Positions 1-8,075 of a stretch of DNA of 41,592 nt are shown here, piece after piece. The stretch is from assembly GCA_029976005.1 (NCBI GenBank), contig JARKOQ010000234.1:1-41592 (forward strand), in the 5' to 3' direction. The DNA comes from Aggregatilineales bacterium (GTDB taxonomy: Bacteria > Chloroflexota > Anaerolineae > Aggregatilineales > Ch27). The stretch's first letter is position 1, and each line of letters opens with the position of its first letter. The notes under the pieces are model-generated. The model saw only the letters and a list, made by a program, of their open reading frames with translations, was not told where the DNA came from and did not search any database. A program made the position numbers and the translations under genes.

Positions 1-124
1 GTGAGAGAAGACATCTGCTGCAAGTCCGCCCGGCCCAACCATCGCTCAAGTGAACGCGGCCACGCAATGGGCGAACACCGGCCAGACCGCACGAATTATA
101 GCACACCTGCCCTGGAATGTTCTC

Positions 125-154
125 TTGGTTCCCCTGCCCTACATGGTGTATACT
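125..154 (+). promoter_or_regulatory. Putative sigma70-type promoter of dnaN
   Basis: A TTGGTT box (125-130) and a TATACT box (149-154) are separated by 18 bases and lie about 60 bases upstream of the dnaN start codon. The -10 box matches consensus well, the -35 box only in part. Bases 1-124 upstream hold no gene I can support. Confidence 0.45.
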
Positions 155-216
155 ACGGGTTTATACGGCATCAGCGCCTCACGCTGGCTAAGTCAACCTC
201 ACAGGAGACCTCCGAT

Positions 217-1353
217 ATGAAGGTGTCGGTACTTCAGGAAAACCTTGCCAAGGGTCTGAGTATTGTCGGACGCGCTGTGCCCACCCGGCCAACCATGCAG
301 GTGCTCGCCAACGTGCTGCTCGAAACCGAAGAAGGCCGCCTCAAGCTGGCGGCGACCAATCTTGAACTGGGGATCACCGCCTGGATCGGCGCCAAGATCG
401 AAGAAGATGGCGCGATCACCATCCCGGCCCGCACTTTCATCGACCTGGTCAATACCCTGTCGCGCGAGCGCGTTGATCTCGACCTCAACGTGCGCAGCCA
501 GACTCTGCGCGTCCACTGCGGCGCGACGAACAGCAACATCAAAGGCATCGACTCCAACGAATTCCCCCTTATCCCCCAGGCCGGGGACGATCCGGGAATC
601 GCCATCCCCGGCGCGGTGCTGCGCGAGATGATCACCCAGACCGTGTTCTCGGCGGCTACCGACGACAACCGGCCTATCCTGACCGGCGTCTATACCCGCG
701 TCACGCCGGAGAAAATCATCATGGCGGCGGCGGATGGATATCGCCTGTCGGTGCGCACCGCCCCCCTGGAGATTGGCGCGCCTCAGAGTCTTGAAATGAT
801 CATTCCCGCCCGCACCCTCAGCGAGATGGCCCGGATCATCAGCGACGAGGACGAAGAGGTACTGGTCAGCATCCCGCGCGGGCGGAACCAGGTCATCTTC
901 CACCTGAAGAACGTCGATGTGGCCTCGACCCTGCTGGACGGCAAGTTCCCGGATTACGACGCCATCATTCCCAAGTCCTTCTCTACCAGCACCGTGGCCT
1001 ATACCGCCGACCTGCTGACCGCCTGCAAACGCGCGGACATCTTCGCCCGCGACGTGAACAACAACGCCAAAGTCACCATCACCCCGGCGGACAGCCCCTC
1101 GGCCCCCGGCCTGGTCCGGTTGAGCGCCACGTCCACCGAGCGCGGCGACGCGGATGCCATCGTCGACGCCACGATCCAGGGCGATGTGCAGGAAATCAGC
1201 TTCAACGTCCGCTACCTGATCGACGTGCTCAACGTGGTCAAGGAGGAGCAGGTCCTGCTCCAGAGCAACGGCCCTACTGCCCCCGGCGTCATTCGTCCGG
1301 TGGGGCGGGACGACTTCACCCACGTGATCATGCCAATGAGCGTGGGCCGTTAG
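217..1353 (+). CDS. dnaN: DNA polymerase III subunit beta (sliding clamp)
   Basis: This is the ring-shaped processivity clamp that tethers the replicative polymerase and repair proteins to DNA in the cytoplasm. The 378-residue product begins MKVSVLQENL and contains family-typical stretches such as the N-terminal clamp fold with RPTMQVLANVLLE, a middle domain with DDNRPILTGV, and a C-terminal end FTHVIMPM. Its length fits the usual 365-380 residues. The open frame extends to the window edge, but the real start is the ATG at 217, preceded by AGGAG at 203-207. The upstream extension looks like intergenic sequence and carries a promoter-like site. dnaA, recF or gyrase genes, frequent neighbours of dnaN, are not seen in the window. 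A bidirectional hairpin terminator separates it from the convergent gene that follows. Confidence 0.97.
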   Translation: MKVSVLQENLAKGLSIVGRAVPTRPTMQVLANVLLETEEGRLKLAATNLELGITAWIGAKIEEDGAITIPARTFIDLVNTLSRERVDLDLNVRSQTLRVHCGATNSNIKGIDSNEFPLIPQAGDDPGIAIPGAVLREMITQTVFSAATDDNRPILTGVYTRVTPEKIIMAAADGYRLSVRTAPLEIGAPQSLEMIIPARTLSEMARIISDEDEEVLVSIPRGRNQVIFHLKNVDVASTLLDGKFPDYDAIIPKSFSTSTVAYTADLLTACKRADIFARDVNNNAKVTITPADSPSAPGLVRLSATSTERGDADAIVDATIQGDVQEISFNVRYLIDVLNVVKEEQVLLQSNGPTAPGVIRPVGRDDFTHVIMPMSVGR

Positions 1354-1387
1354 CCCACCGGCGGAAACACCCTTATCCCACGACAAA

Positions 1388-1416
1388 AAAGACGCCTGCG
1401 CTGTGCAGGCGTCTTT
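1388..1416. terminator. Bidirectional rho-independent terminator between dnaN and the convergent secreted-protein gene
   Basis: A 9-bp GC-rich stem (GACGCCTGC 1391-1399 with GCAGGCGTC 1405-1413) closes a 5-base loop. A run of A on the left and TTT on the right extend the pairing, so it can act in both directions. It sits exactly between two converging stop codons. Confidence 0.85.
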
Positions 1417-1445
1417 CGATCTCCGCCGGTTCGAGTCAACCCGGA

Positions 1446-1889
1446 CTAACTGCGCACAAACCGTCCGACGGGCAACGACTCGCCAGGCATCACCTCGCCA
1501 CTCTTCTCCACCACTTCCTCGCCGCTCCGGATGGTCAGGCGCCACCGGACCGGCTCGCTCTCCATACCACAGGCAAGGGCATAGTTGATGGTAACGAAAA
1601 ACTCCCCGGTTGGCTGTTCCCGCCAGGGGAAGACCACCAGTTCCTGAGAATCGGGCGACGGCGCGCAAAACCGGTTGGAATCGGCGATCAGGGTGCCCCC
1701 GCTAATGCTGGGGGTCAGGTAAGAAACGCGATAGCCGCTGGGTGCGGTCACCACCAGGTCCAGATCGGCCGCTCCCTCCCAGGTCAGCTCCACCACCAGA
1801 TCCGATGGACGGCCCACCACGCCGCCAATCGACAGGAACGCCAGTGTCAGGAGCAACACGATCAGGGAAACCCGTTGGACAAGTCTCAT
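1446..1889 (-). CDS. Small secreted beta-sandwich-like protein of unknown function
   Basis: The 147-residue product starts with a short basic N-terminus and one hydrophobic segment (about residues 8-26), read as a signal peptide or membrane anchor. The mature part contains LTWEGAADLDLVVTAPSGY. This resembles the 'W..ADLDL.V..P.G' signature of extracytoplasmic beta-sandwich domains such as the YfaP/DUF2135 type, but I cannot assign a family firmly. Two cysteines (in FCAPSP and ALACGME) could form a disulfide outside the cell. It converges on dnaN and is divergent from the CPBP protease gene, so it is probably a single-gene transcript. No function is proposed. Confidence 0.75.
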   Translation of the reverse strand: MRLVQRVSLIVLLLTLAFLSIGGVVGRPSDLVVELTWEGAADLDLVVTAPSGYRVSYLTPSISGGTLIADSNRFCAPSPDSQELVVFPWREQPTGEFFVTINYALACGMESEPVRWRLTIRSGEEVVEKSGEVMPGESLPVGRFVRS

Positions 1890-1974
1890 GCGCGAGTCAC
1901 ACCTGTGGGAAGAATGTGATGCCCGATACAGTAATCACAGCATAACAAAAAGCCCGGAGGACGTCAGTTTGTTT

Positions 1975-1991
1975 TCGGTTAACCAAACCGA
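1975..1991. repeat. Short inverted repeat in a divergent intergenic region
   Basis: TCGGTT (1975-1980) and AACCGA (1986-1991) flank a 5-base spacer, with an overlapping GGTTAACC palindrome at 1977-1984 or so. It lies in the 202-base region between the divergent secreted-protein and CPBP genes and could be an operator. This rests on symmetry alone. Confidence 0.25.
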
Positions 1992-2091
1992 CTTCGATCT
2001 ACCTTCTAACTCGGCCTGAACCATCCGTGCCCAGGCGGACAAATGCGGGTATCATCAGCGCGATACGCATCCTACGGAGGTCAAACGGCGC

Positions 2092-3183
2092 ATGGAACTC
2101 GAGACCCTCATCCTGCTCGCGGCAGTCATCCTGATCAGCCAGATCGCGCTGGAAGCCCGGCGCAGTCCGACCGAGACCGTCTCGCCCCGCCTGCGCCTCC
2201 TGTGGGAGCTGCTCCTGGCAGGCTTCGTGGGCTACGTGGTCTTGAGCTTCGCCAGTTTCGCCAGCCTGCCCGCCGCGGACGCCGCCCAGTCGACCGGGCC
2301 GGACCTGGATGGCGGCGCCCTGGCACGCGGCGCGCTGGCGATCGGGCTGGCCGTCCTGACCGCCCTGGTCGACTGGCTCCTGCTGGCGTCGCCCGGCTTC
2401 CGCCGCCGTCTGACCGGCTGGCTGCCCGCCAGCGCCGACGCGATCGAGGCCGCGCCAGGCGATCGGCAGTGGCCGCGCCAGGTTCGGGGCTTCGATCCGG
2501 CTCGCCCGATCCACGCGGTCGCGCTGGGGCTGGCGCTGCTGTTCTTCGTGCAGACCTTCACGGATTACATCATCGCCGGCGGCCAGGCGGACGTCCTGGC
2601 CGGCAACCTTGAGGAAAGCCGCCTGGTTGTGTCGGCGCTCCTGACCGCGATTTTGCTGCTGGTCATCTCCTTCGTGGGGAGCGGCGCTGGCTCGGATCGG
2701 TCCTGGAGCACCACCCTGCACCGGTTGGGGCTGCGCCGCCCCACCCTGGCCGAGCTGACCATGGGCGCTGGCGCGGCGGTGGCGCTGATCGCCTTCCAGT
2801 TCTGCGCGGGTGCAGTGTGGCTGCTGGTCACGCCTTCCGACGTCTTCCAGCAGCAGACTCAGCTCACCCAGGCCATTGCGGGCAGTGTCACCAGCCCGCT
2901 GGCCGCGCTGATCGTGGCGATCAGTTCGTCGTTCGGAGAGGAGATCGCGTTTCGCGGGGCGCTCCAGCCGGTGCTGGGCCTCTGGCCGACCACCATCCTG
3001 TTCGCGCTGACCCATATCCAGTACCAGTTTTCGCCCGCCGCCCTGATCATCCTGGTGGTGGGTCTGGTCTTCGGCCTGCTGCGCAAGCACTACGGCACGT
3101 CCAGCGCGATCGCGGCCCACTTCCTGTACAATTTCACCCTGCTGATCCTGGCCGTGATCGCCAGCCAGGTGAGCCTGCCCTGA
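2092..3183 (+). CDS. CPBP family intramembrane metalloprotease (CAAX protease/Abi type)
   Basis: This is a polytopic membrane protein of 363 residues with roughly eight hydrophobic segments. The C-terminal third holds the diagnostic Abi/CPBP motifs: EExxxR at E283-E284-R288 (in FGEEIAFRGAL), the first conserved His at H308 (LTHIQYQF), and the second motif HxxxN at H343 (AAHFLYN). These residues form the metal-dependent active site in Rce1-type proteases. Bacterial members cleave unknown membrane peptides, some linked to bacteriocin immunity or signalling. The N-terminal half, before residue 190 or so, is less conserved and probably carries accessory helices. GGAGGT at 2076-2081 supports the ATG at 2092. 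It stands alone between a divergent and a convergent gene, so context gives no substrate. Confidence 0.88.
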   Translation: MELETLILLAAVILISQIALEARRSPTETVSPRLRLLWELLLAGFVGYVVLSFASFASLPAADAAQSTGPDLDGGALARGALAIGLAVLTALVDWLLLASPGFRRRLTGWLPASADAIEAAPGDRQWPRQVRGFDPARPIHAVALGLALLFFVQTFTDYIIAGGQADVLAGNLEESRLVVSALLTAILLLVISFVGSGAGSDRSWSTTLHRLGLRRPTLAELTMGAGAAVALIAFQFCAGAVWLLVTPSDVFQQQTQLTQAIAGSVTSPLAALIVAISSSFGEEIAFRGALQPVLGLWPTTILFALTHIQYQFSPAALIILVVGLVFGLLRKHYGTSSAIAAHFLYNFTLLILAVIASQVSLP

Positions 3184-3193
3184 CCCGAACGCG

Positions 3194-3217
3194 AAAACGG
3201 GCGGCTTACGCCGCCCG
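3194..3217 (-). terminator. Rho-independent terminator downstream of the OsmC gene
   Basis: An 8-bp stem (CGGGCGGC 3198-3205 with GCCGCCCG 3210-3217) and a TTAC loop are preceded by AAAA on the plus strand. On the minus strand the hairpin is therefore followed by TTTT, as expected for the OsmC transcript ending nearby. It also lies just after the CPBP stop codon. Confidence 0.75.
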
Positions 3218-3250
3218 CCATGTCGCCCTTCTCAGGCTCGAATCCGGCCC

Positions 3251-3694
3251 TTAGACCGCTTCAGACTCGGTCACAGACTCCCCGACATCCACGATATTGA
3301 AGTCGTAGGTAATCGTGGCCGCGTGGGCCAGCGTCGCGGATACGGAACAGTATTTCTCTTCCGAGAGTTTGATTGCCTGTTCCACCGCCGCCGGTTCGAG
3401 TCCCTGCCCCATCACCTCGTAGTGAATGTGAATCGTGTGAAACGACCAGGGCGGCTCGCTGTGCTGCTCGCCGCTGACCGCGATGCGCAACCCGGTGAGC
3501 TTCTGCCGCTTCTTGCCAAGGATGTTGACCACGTCGTAACCGGTGCAGCCCCCCAGCGCCACCAGCAGCAGTTCCGAGGGCTTCATGCCCGTGCCATCGT
3601 CCGGCCCGGACCCAGAAAGCACGACCGAGTGCTTGGTGCTATCCGTGCCCACGAACTGCATGTTCTGTACCCAGGTGACCTGAACCTGTCCCAT
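3251..3694 (-). CDS. OsmC family peroxiredoxin-like protein
   Basis: OsmC/Ohr proteins are small cytoplasmic thiol peroxidases that reduce organic hydroperoxides. The 147-residue product has the expected layout: KPSELLLVALGGCTGYDV with the first redox cysteine C50 and the conserved Glu E41, then EEKYCSVSATL with the second cysteine C116. The spacing of the two cysteines and the total length match the YhfA/OsmC-like branch rather than Ohr. A Shine-Dalgarno-like AAAGGA lies just upstream of the start. It is the last gene of a leftward group after rdgB and an unknown gene (68-base gap to the latter), so co-transcription is possible. Housekeeping of damaged metabolites would link OsmC and RdgB, but that is inference. 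Confidence 0.9.
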   Translation of the reverse strand: MGQVQVTWVQNMQFVGTDSTKHSVVLSGSGPDDGTGMKPSELLLVALGGCTGYDVVNILGKKRQKLTGLRIAVSGEQHSEPPWSFHTIHIHYEVMGQGLEPAAVEQAIKLSEEKYCSVSATLAHAATITYDFNIVDVGESVTESEAV

Positions 3695-3762
3695 AGGAAT
3701 CCTTTCGATGAGACCTGATAAACAATGCCTGTTAGATGCACGGCGCAGCCCAGGGTCACAGG

Positions 3763-4698
3763 CTACAGCACCAGGGCCTTCAAATGCTTGACAATCTCCG
3801 CCGGAGAAACGCTGAACGCCTGCCCGTCCGAGCCTCGATACAGGGGTGCATCCAGATCGACTTCGCCAGCGTGGGCCAGGATCGCCTCGCGAATGGCTTC
3901 GGGCCGGTGCTGTCCCTGGCGGGCAAAGGTCTCGATGAAGAGCTTCAGCTCATCCTCCCGCGCCCGGATGGTATAGGCCCTCGCCAGCAGGGGCGCGGCC
4001 TGCTCCAGGTTGCCCATCATCATCAGAGCCAGCCCAATCAGCGCGTCGTGGCAGTTGGGATAGAGCATCAGGGCCACCGTCTCGAAATATTCCCAGGCCT
4101 CGTCATTCCCCAGCGTCTCGGCCAGCAGACCGGCTTCGTGCAGCAGCGGCGCCTGATGACGCCCAAACGCCCCCTCGCCATTAGTCAGCAGCAGGTTGAC
4201 CTCGTCCATCAATGCCTGAAGCGCGTGGCGAATCTGCTTGCGTTTGCGGTACATGCGCGACCGGTACAACCCCAGCCCGGTGATGGGCGCTACCTGCACC
4301 GTCTCGGCGGTTTTGTCCTCGGCCAGCGCACCCATCCAGTCCGCGTAGAAGGGCCGGACCAGATATGGAATCTGTGCCTGAGTCCCAGGCGTATCCTGCA
4401 CCGCCAGCACCTGGACCCCGCCATACGCCCGGTTGCGCGCCTGATATTCGGAGGCATCCAGGCGGCCCAGATCGACCCACCCCACACGAATGCCCGGATC
4501 GGGCAGCGTCAGCACCAGGCGCACCTGGTCCTGCTGGCCGCGCCCCGTGACCTGGATGATATACCGGGAGAGCAGGGTTGCGTCCATCTGAAGCTGGCTG
4601 GTGAACAGCATGAAGGTCGGAATAGGCGGCGCGCCACCTTCCGACCGGGTCAGCGTGACATGCACAGAGTTGAACATGGGAGAGTCACCCGCCTTCAT
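3763..4698 (-). CDS. Conserved-looking cytoplasmic protein of unknown function
   Basis: I do not recognise this 311-residue protein. It has no signal peptide or membrane segment. The N-terminal half (about residues 8-110) reads as beta-rich (VHVTLTR, YIIQVTG, VRLVLTLPDPGIRVGW). The C-terminal half (about 140-280) is alpha-helical, with two stretches that look like degenerate TPR helices (NDEAWEYFETVALMLYP and GNLEQAAPLLARAYTI). The gene starts 21 bases after the rdgB stop, so the two are probably one operon. Two starts are possible: ATG at 4698, or ATG at 4677 (residue 8), which has the better-placed GGGTGA ribosome site and may be the real one. Confidence 0.7.
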   Translation of the reverse strand: MKAGDSPMFNSVHVTLTRSEGGAPPIPTFMLFTSQLQMDATLLSRYIIQVTGRGQQDQVRLVLTLPDPGIRVGWVDLGRLDASEYQARNRAYGGVQVLAVQDTPGTQAQIPYLVRPFYADWMGALAEDKTAETVQVAPITGLGLYRSRMYRKRKQIRHALQALMDEVNLLLTNGEGAFGRHQAPLLHEAGLLAETLGNDEAWEYFETVALMLYPNCHDALIGLALMMMGNLEQAAPLLARAYTIRAREDELKLFIETFARQGQHRPEAIREAILAHAGEVDLDAPLYRGSDGQAFSVSPAEIVKHLKALVL

Positions 4699-4719
4699 GC
4701 ACAGCGCACTGAAACACCC

Positions 4720-5337
4720 CTAGTCAGGGTCCAGTTCGGCAAAGACTTTGAGCAGCGTGGGCTTGAACCTCGCCAGGGCGGTCCCCCGGTGACTGAGGGC
4801 ATGTTTCTCGGCAGGCGACAGTTCCGCCATATGCCTGCCATCGGGCAGGACGAAGATCGGATCGTACCCAAAACCATGCGCGCCCCTGGGGGCGTCCCCG
4901 ATCGCACCCTCCACAGTCCCACGCGCCGTATAAACACGGCCGTCCGGCAGCGCCAGGGCCACCACACACACAAATCGGGCCGCGCGCGCTGCGGCAGGCA
5001 CGCCATCCAACTCCTCCAATACGCGCCGGTAGCGATCCACATCGGTCGCGCCAGGTCCGCCATAACGCGCGGAGTATACCCCCGGCGCGCCGGCCAGCGC
5101 ATCGACTTCCAGACCGGAATCGTCCGCCAGAGCAGGCAGATTCGCCCTCCGGGCAAACGCCACGGCCTTGAGCCGGGCATTGACCTCGAAGCTATCACCA
5201 TCCTCGGCCGGGGAAAAATCGGCCAGTCCGACTTCTTCCGGCCCGACCCAGATCACGGGCAAATCGGCCAGGAGGTCCCTGTATTCAGCCTGTTTGCCTG
5301 GATTCTGCGTGCCTACCAGCAATCGAATCACGTTCAT
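4720..5337 (-). CDS. rdgB: Non-canonical purine NTP pyrophosphatase (RdgB/HAM1, dITP/XTP pyrophosphatase)
   Basis: The enzyme hydrolyses dITP, ITP and XTP to monophosphates in the cytoplasm and keeps deaminated purines out of DNA and RNA. The 205-residue sequence has the family signatures in order: the nucleotide-binding GTQNPGKQAEY near residue 9, DSFEVNARLKA near 48, the highly conserved LADDSGLEVDAL near 71, PGVYSARYGG near 86, GFGYDPIFVLP near 147, and the C-terminal LSHRGTALARF. Length is normal for the family. It leads a leftward gene group that includes an unknown gene and OsmC, and is divergent from the histidine kinase gene. Purine hydroxylase-like genes lie elsewhere in the window, but no direct link is visible. 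Confidence 0.96.
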   Translation of the reverse strand: MNVIRLLVGTQNPGKQAEYRDLLADLPVIWVGPEEVGLADFSPAEDGDSFEVNARLKAVAFARRANLPALADDSGLEVDALAGAPGVYSARYGGPGATDVDRYRRVLEELDGVPAAARAARFVCVVALALPDGRVYTARGTVEGAIGDAPRGAHGFGYDPIFVLPDGRHMAELSPAEKHALSHRGTALARFKPTLLKVFAELDPD

Positions 5338-5364
5338 TCACCTCACGAAAGAATCGGATCATTG

Positions 5365-5395
5365 TTGAAGAATTCGCGAAAAAGTAACATATAAT
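5365..5395 (+). promoter_or_regulatory. Putative promoter of the PAS histidine kinase gene
   Basis: A perfect TATAAT (5390-5395) in an AT-rich patch lies 45 bases upstream of the kinase start, with TTGAAG (5365-5370) 19 bases further up. The spacer is longer than ideal. A second TATAAT overlaps at 5397-5402 without a convincing -35 box. Confidence 0.45.
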
Positions 5396-5439
5396 GTATA
5401 ATAAATAGTGAGGCTCGTGGAGCAGGAAGATTCACCTTT

Positions 5440-6780
5440 ATGATTATGCCTGAGCAACCGCCATCGCTCAATAGAACACAGGCACTAGAACTCATCGATT
5501 CCCTGCCCATCCCCCTGGTGGTCGCGGAAAATGGCCTCACGGTCACTTTCCTGAATGCCGCCGCCCGCGCGCTGCTGCCTGCCCCTGTCCGGCCACCGCC
5601 CGTCAACCTGGATGAGTTCCTCACGGCAAACGCCCTTGTTTCGGAGCCACTGCCCCCCTCAGAAGCGGAACTGCGGGTGTTCCGAATTCAGCCCGCGCCG
5701 CAAACCGCCCACCAAACACTGCTGGCTCAGATGGACTCCGGATTTGCGGCCGCCGCGCTGGACAGTCTGCCGATCGCCCTCATTCTGCTCGATCCCGACC
5801 TGCGAATCGCGGATCTCAACCCCGCAGCCGAATCGCTCCTGGGAAGGAACGCCCTGTCCGTTCGCAGACAGGCGCTAAGCTGGCTTCTTCCAGAGGTCGA
5901 CGTCTCCAGCCTTCAGGCGAACAAGGAGATGCCCCAGCTCCGGGTGGTGAATATCCAGACGCGCCGTCTGGCCGTGCAAAGTCTCTCCCGAGGCGCGTTG
6001 ACCGTACTCATGCTGCTCGACCTGACCCCGTTCCAGACCAGGGAGTTTGAGCGGGCAGGGCTGCTGCGCATGATCGTGCACGATCTGCTCAATCCGCTCA
6101 ACATCGCGCTCAACTTCGCGGAGCTTCTGGATGGCAACCTGTTGGACGACGCCGAGCGCCGGGAAAGCGCCCAGATCATCTCCCGCCAGCTCCGCCGGAT
6201 GAACAGCCTGCTGGCCGATCTCGCTCTGCTTGATCAGATGAGCGAGGAACATGCCGATCTGTTTGCGGACGTCTCCTTCGACATCCTGGCGGCCAGCGTG
6301 GTTAGCGATCTTCAGCCGCGCGCCACGCAGGGCAGCATCGACCTCAGAATCATTGCGCTGCCGGAGACCGCCTGCATCGTGCGTGGCAACGAGCGTCTGA
6401 TTCAGCAGGCCCTCCACAACCTGGTCGAGAATGCGATCAAGTATACACCACCCGGCGGCTGGGTCAGGGTCAGCCTGCACGAACGACCGCCGTGGGTGGA
6501 TGCCATCGTCGCCGACAGCGGAATTGGCATCCACCCCGCCAACCAGGAATTCCTGTATCGGCCCTTCTACCGGGTCAAGGATTCGCGCATGGCCGAAGTC
6601 GACGGCACCGGCCTGGGCCTGAGTCTGGTCAGGATGGTGGTCGAGCGCCATGCGGGCCGCATTGGCTTCTTCAGCGCGCCCGATCGCGGAACCTTGTTCC
6701 GGCTGCGTCTGCCTCAGGCAGAGTCAGAGCAGAATGGCGCCAGCCCGGAGACCGCGGCAAATCATAGTAAATCGACCTGA
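5440..6780 (+). CDS. Soluble PAS-domain sensor histidine kinase
   Basis: The 446-residue protein has no membrane segment, so it senses a cytoplasmic signal. An N-terminal PAS-like segment (about residues 12-60) is followed by a second PAS-like domain (about 98-195, with LDSLPIALILLDPDLRIADLNPAAE). A HisKA dimerisation domain follows, with the phospho-accepting H214 in MIVHDLLNPLNIALN, then an HATPase_c domain with N-box N331 (LVENAIKYTP), G1 box D359SGIGI, and G2 box GTGLGL at 389-394. All catalytic boxes are intact. AGGAAG lies 12-17 bases before the ATG at 5440; ATG 5446 is an alternative. A lone receiver gene lies 143 bases downstream on the same strand and is the likely phosphotransfer partner, though an inverted repeat between them may separate their expression. 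Confidence 0.93.
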   Translation: MIMPEQPPSLNRTQALELIDSLPIPLVVAENGLTVTFLNAAARALLPAPVRPPPVNLDEFLTANALVSEPLPPSEAELRVFRIQPAPQTAHQTLLAQMDSGFAAAALDSLPIALILLDPDLRIADLNPAAESLLGRNALSVRRQALSWLLPEVDVSSLQANKEMPQLRVVNIQTRRLAVQSLSRGALTVLMLLDLTPFQTREFERAGLLRMIVHDLLNPLNIALNFAELLDGNLLDDAERRESAQIISRQLRRMNSLLADLALLDQMSEEHADLFADVSFDILAASVVSDLQPRATQGSIDLRIIALPETACIVRGNERLIQQALHNLVENAIKYTPPGGWVRVSLHERPPWVDAIVADSGIGIHPANQEFLYRPFYRVKDSRMAEVDGTGLGLSLVRMVVERHAGRIGFFSAPDRGTLFRLRLPQAESEQNGASPETAANHSKST

Positions 6781-6837
6781 ACAGCATGGATATACGTCAT
6801 TAAACAGATGATCGGTCTACAAAAAACGAAAGAATCG

Positions 6838-6853
6838 TGCTACTGTGGTAGCA
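6838..6853. repeat. Inverted repeat between kinase and response regulator genes
   Basis: TGCTAC (6838-6843) and GTAGCA (6848-6853) flank TGTG. It lies in the 143-base gap between the histidine kinase and the receiver gene, about 70 bases before the latter. It could be an operator or a small leader hairpin. No T-run follows, so it is not a terminator. Confidence 0.3.
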
Positions 6854-6923
6854 AGAATGATTTTACCTTTAGGGCCAAGAGCGTGCGACGGGGGGAGAAA
6901 TCAGGTTCGGAAAGGGGCCAGCA

Positions 6924-7331
6924 ATGGAGGACAGATACACTCTTCTGGTCGTGGATGATGAGGTTGAGGCGCTACGGATGGTTGGCCTCATGCTGCGCGA
7001 TTCCAATTTCGACATCATCACCGCCAAAAATGGAGAAGAGGCTCTGACCAAGGCACAGAGTCGGAGTGTGGACGTGGTGCTGTTGGATATCATGATGCCC
7101 GACATTTCTGGCGTCACCGTATGCGGACACCTCCGGGCGAACCCCCGTCTGCGGCAGGTTCCCATCGTCATGCTCACCGCGCTGGATGATTACGCCACGC
7201 GTCGAAAAGCCATGCAGGCCGGGGCGACCGATCTCCTGACCAAGCCCGTCGCCAAGGAAGAACTGCTGGCCAAGCTGCGCGGAGTCATCGCCGAAAATCG
7301 CACCGGCTCGCCCGCGTCCTGGGCCGTCTAG
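6924..7331 (+). CDS. Single-domain response regulator (CheY-like receiver)
   Basis: The 135-residue protein is a receiver domain with almost nothing else, so its output must be through protein contacts rather than DNA binding. The acidic pair D11-D12 (LLVVDDEVEAL), the phosphorylation site D55 (VVLLDIMMPD), the conserved Thr of VMLTALDD and the Lys of LLTKPV are all present. The last 15 residues or so are a short, probably flexible tail. AAAGGGG at 6911-6917 supports the ATG at 6924. It follows the PAS histidine kinase and is the natural acceptor. A strong terminator-like hairpin lies just downstream. Confidence 0.94.
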   Translation: MEDRYTLLVVDDEVEALRMVGLMLRDSNFDIITAKNGEEALTKAQSRSVDVVLLDIMMPDISGVTVCGHLRANPRLRQVPIVMLTALDDYATRRKAMQAGATDLLTKPVAKEELLAKLRGVIAENRTGSPASWAV

Positions 7332-7377
7332 GCCTGGCCGGCTCGGGTCGCCGTCATGGCGTAAAGACTCGCCTTGC

Positions 7378-7429
7378 AATGGGTTTGGGCCTGAAAAGCA
7401 GGAGTTCAGGTCACAAACCCATTTCTTTT
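7378..7429 (+). terminator. Rho-independent terminator after the response regulator
   Basis: AATGGGTTTG (7378-7387) pairs with CAAACCCATT (7414-7423). A second inner stem, CCTGAA (7390-7395) with TTCAGG (7405-7410), stacks inside it. A T-rich tract (TTTCTTTT) follows. The structure separates the two-component genes from the GbsR operon. Confidence 0.75.
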
Positions 7430-7439
7430 ATGAGAAACA

Positions 7440-7455
7440 TTTAGAATTTTCTAAA
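7440..7455. promoter_or_regulatory. Palindromic operator candidate upstream of the GbsR/MarR gene
   Basis: Two 7-base arms, TTTAGAA (7440-7446) and TTCTAAA (7449-7455), flank two bases. The site is 16 bases upstream of the -35 box of a strong promoter driving a MarR-superfamily regulator. MarR-type dimers typically bind palindromes of this size near their own promoter, so autoregulation is plausible but inferred. Confidence 0.5.
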
Positions 7456-7470
7456 ACTTCAAAACTCCAA

Positions 7471-7500
7471 TTGACAATCCCCTGCCCCACTCTATATAAT
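7471..7500 (+). promoter_or_regulatory. Consensus sigma70-type promoter of the GbsR / prenyl synthase operon
   Basis: A perfect TTGACA (7471-7476) and a perfect TATAAT (7495-7500) are 18 bases apart. The predicted start of transcription is near 7507, about 40 bases before the likely ATG at 7547. This is the best promoter match in the window. Confidence 0.85.
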
Positions 7501-7546
7501 CGATTGTGACGGTCGGAACGAGACCCAGTTGAGGCTCCACACCCCC

Positions 7547-8053
7547 ATGATGAACCAGACAACGGTTGAAGTCGATTCTGCATTTTTTGATGCAGTGGCT
7601 GAACTAGGCAAATTACTTGGACTAAGTAAATCAGCTTCGTTGACTTTGGCCCTGCTTTTTATGGCCGACGAACCGCTTTCGCTCGACGAAGTCGCTGCCC
7701 AGACCGGCATCGCCAAAAGCTCGATCAGCGTCATCCTGAAAAGCCTGGAACAGATGAATCTGGCCGAAACCGTTGATCGGGCCAACGACCGGCGCAAGTA
7801 TTATCGCGTGACCAACACTCTGGCCGATGCCTTCGCGATGGGCATCGCCCAACGCATCGAAAACCTCACCACCCGGCGCCAGCACATCCTGGCCCTTGAA
7901 AGTGACAGCAGCCCCTCCCTGCCGGCGGACCGGTTGGAGCAGCTTCAGGTCATGTACCACGGCCTGATCCAGCTATCGGAGTTCTTCCGAAGCCACCGCG
8001 CCGAAGCGTGGGGCAATCTCAACAGCCAGCTTTCCGATACCGACAAAGTCTGA
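7547..8053 (+). CDS. GbsR/MarR-superfamily transcriptional regulator
   Basis: The 168-residue protein has a winged-helix core at about residues 15-95. It includes LDEVAAQTGIAKSSISVILK as the helix-turn-helix and DRRKYYRVTN as the wing, followed by a helical dimerisation C-terminus with ENLTTRRQHILAL. This arrangement matches GbsR-type regulators. The frame can be opened with a TTG at 7529, but ATG 7547 (or 7550) fits the weak GAGG ribosome site and the predicted transcript start better. A consensus promoter and a palindrome lie directly upstream. The next gene, a polyprenyl diphosphate synthase, starts 22 bases after the stop, so the regulator probably controls isoprenoid chain synthesis along with itself. 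The ligand is unknown. Confidence 0.88.
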   Translation: MMNQTTVEVDSAFFDAVAELGKLLGLSKSASLTLALLFMADEPLSLDEVAAQTGIAKSSISVILKSLEQMNLAETVDRANDRRKYYRVTNTLADAFAMGIAQRIENLTTRRQHILALESDSSPSLPADRLEQLQVMYHGLIQLSEFFRSHRAEAWGNLNSQLSDTDKV

Positions 8054-8075
8054 GCCTGATAGAGAAAATGACTCG

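Noticed and set aside
1..216. N-terminal extension of dnaN from a GTG at the window edge
   Set aside because: The extra 72 residues do not match the clamp family and the region carries a promoter-like site and the ribosome site for ATG 217.
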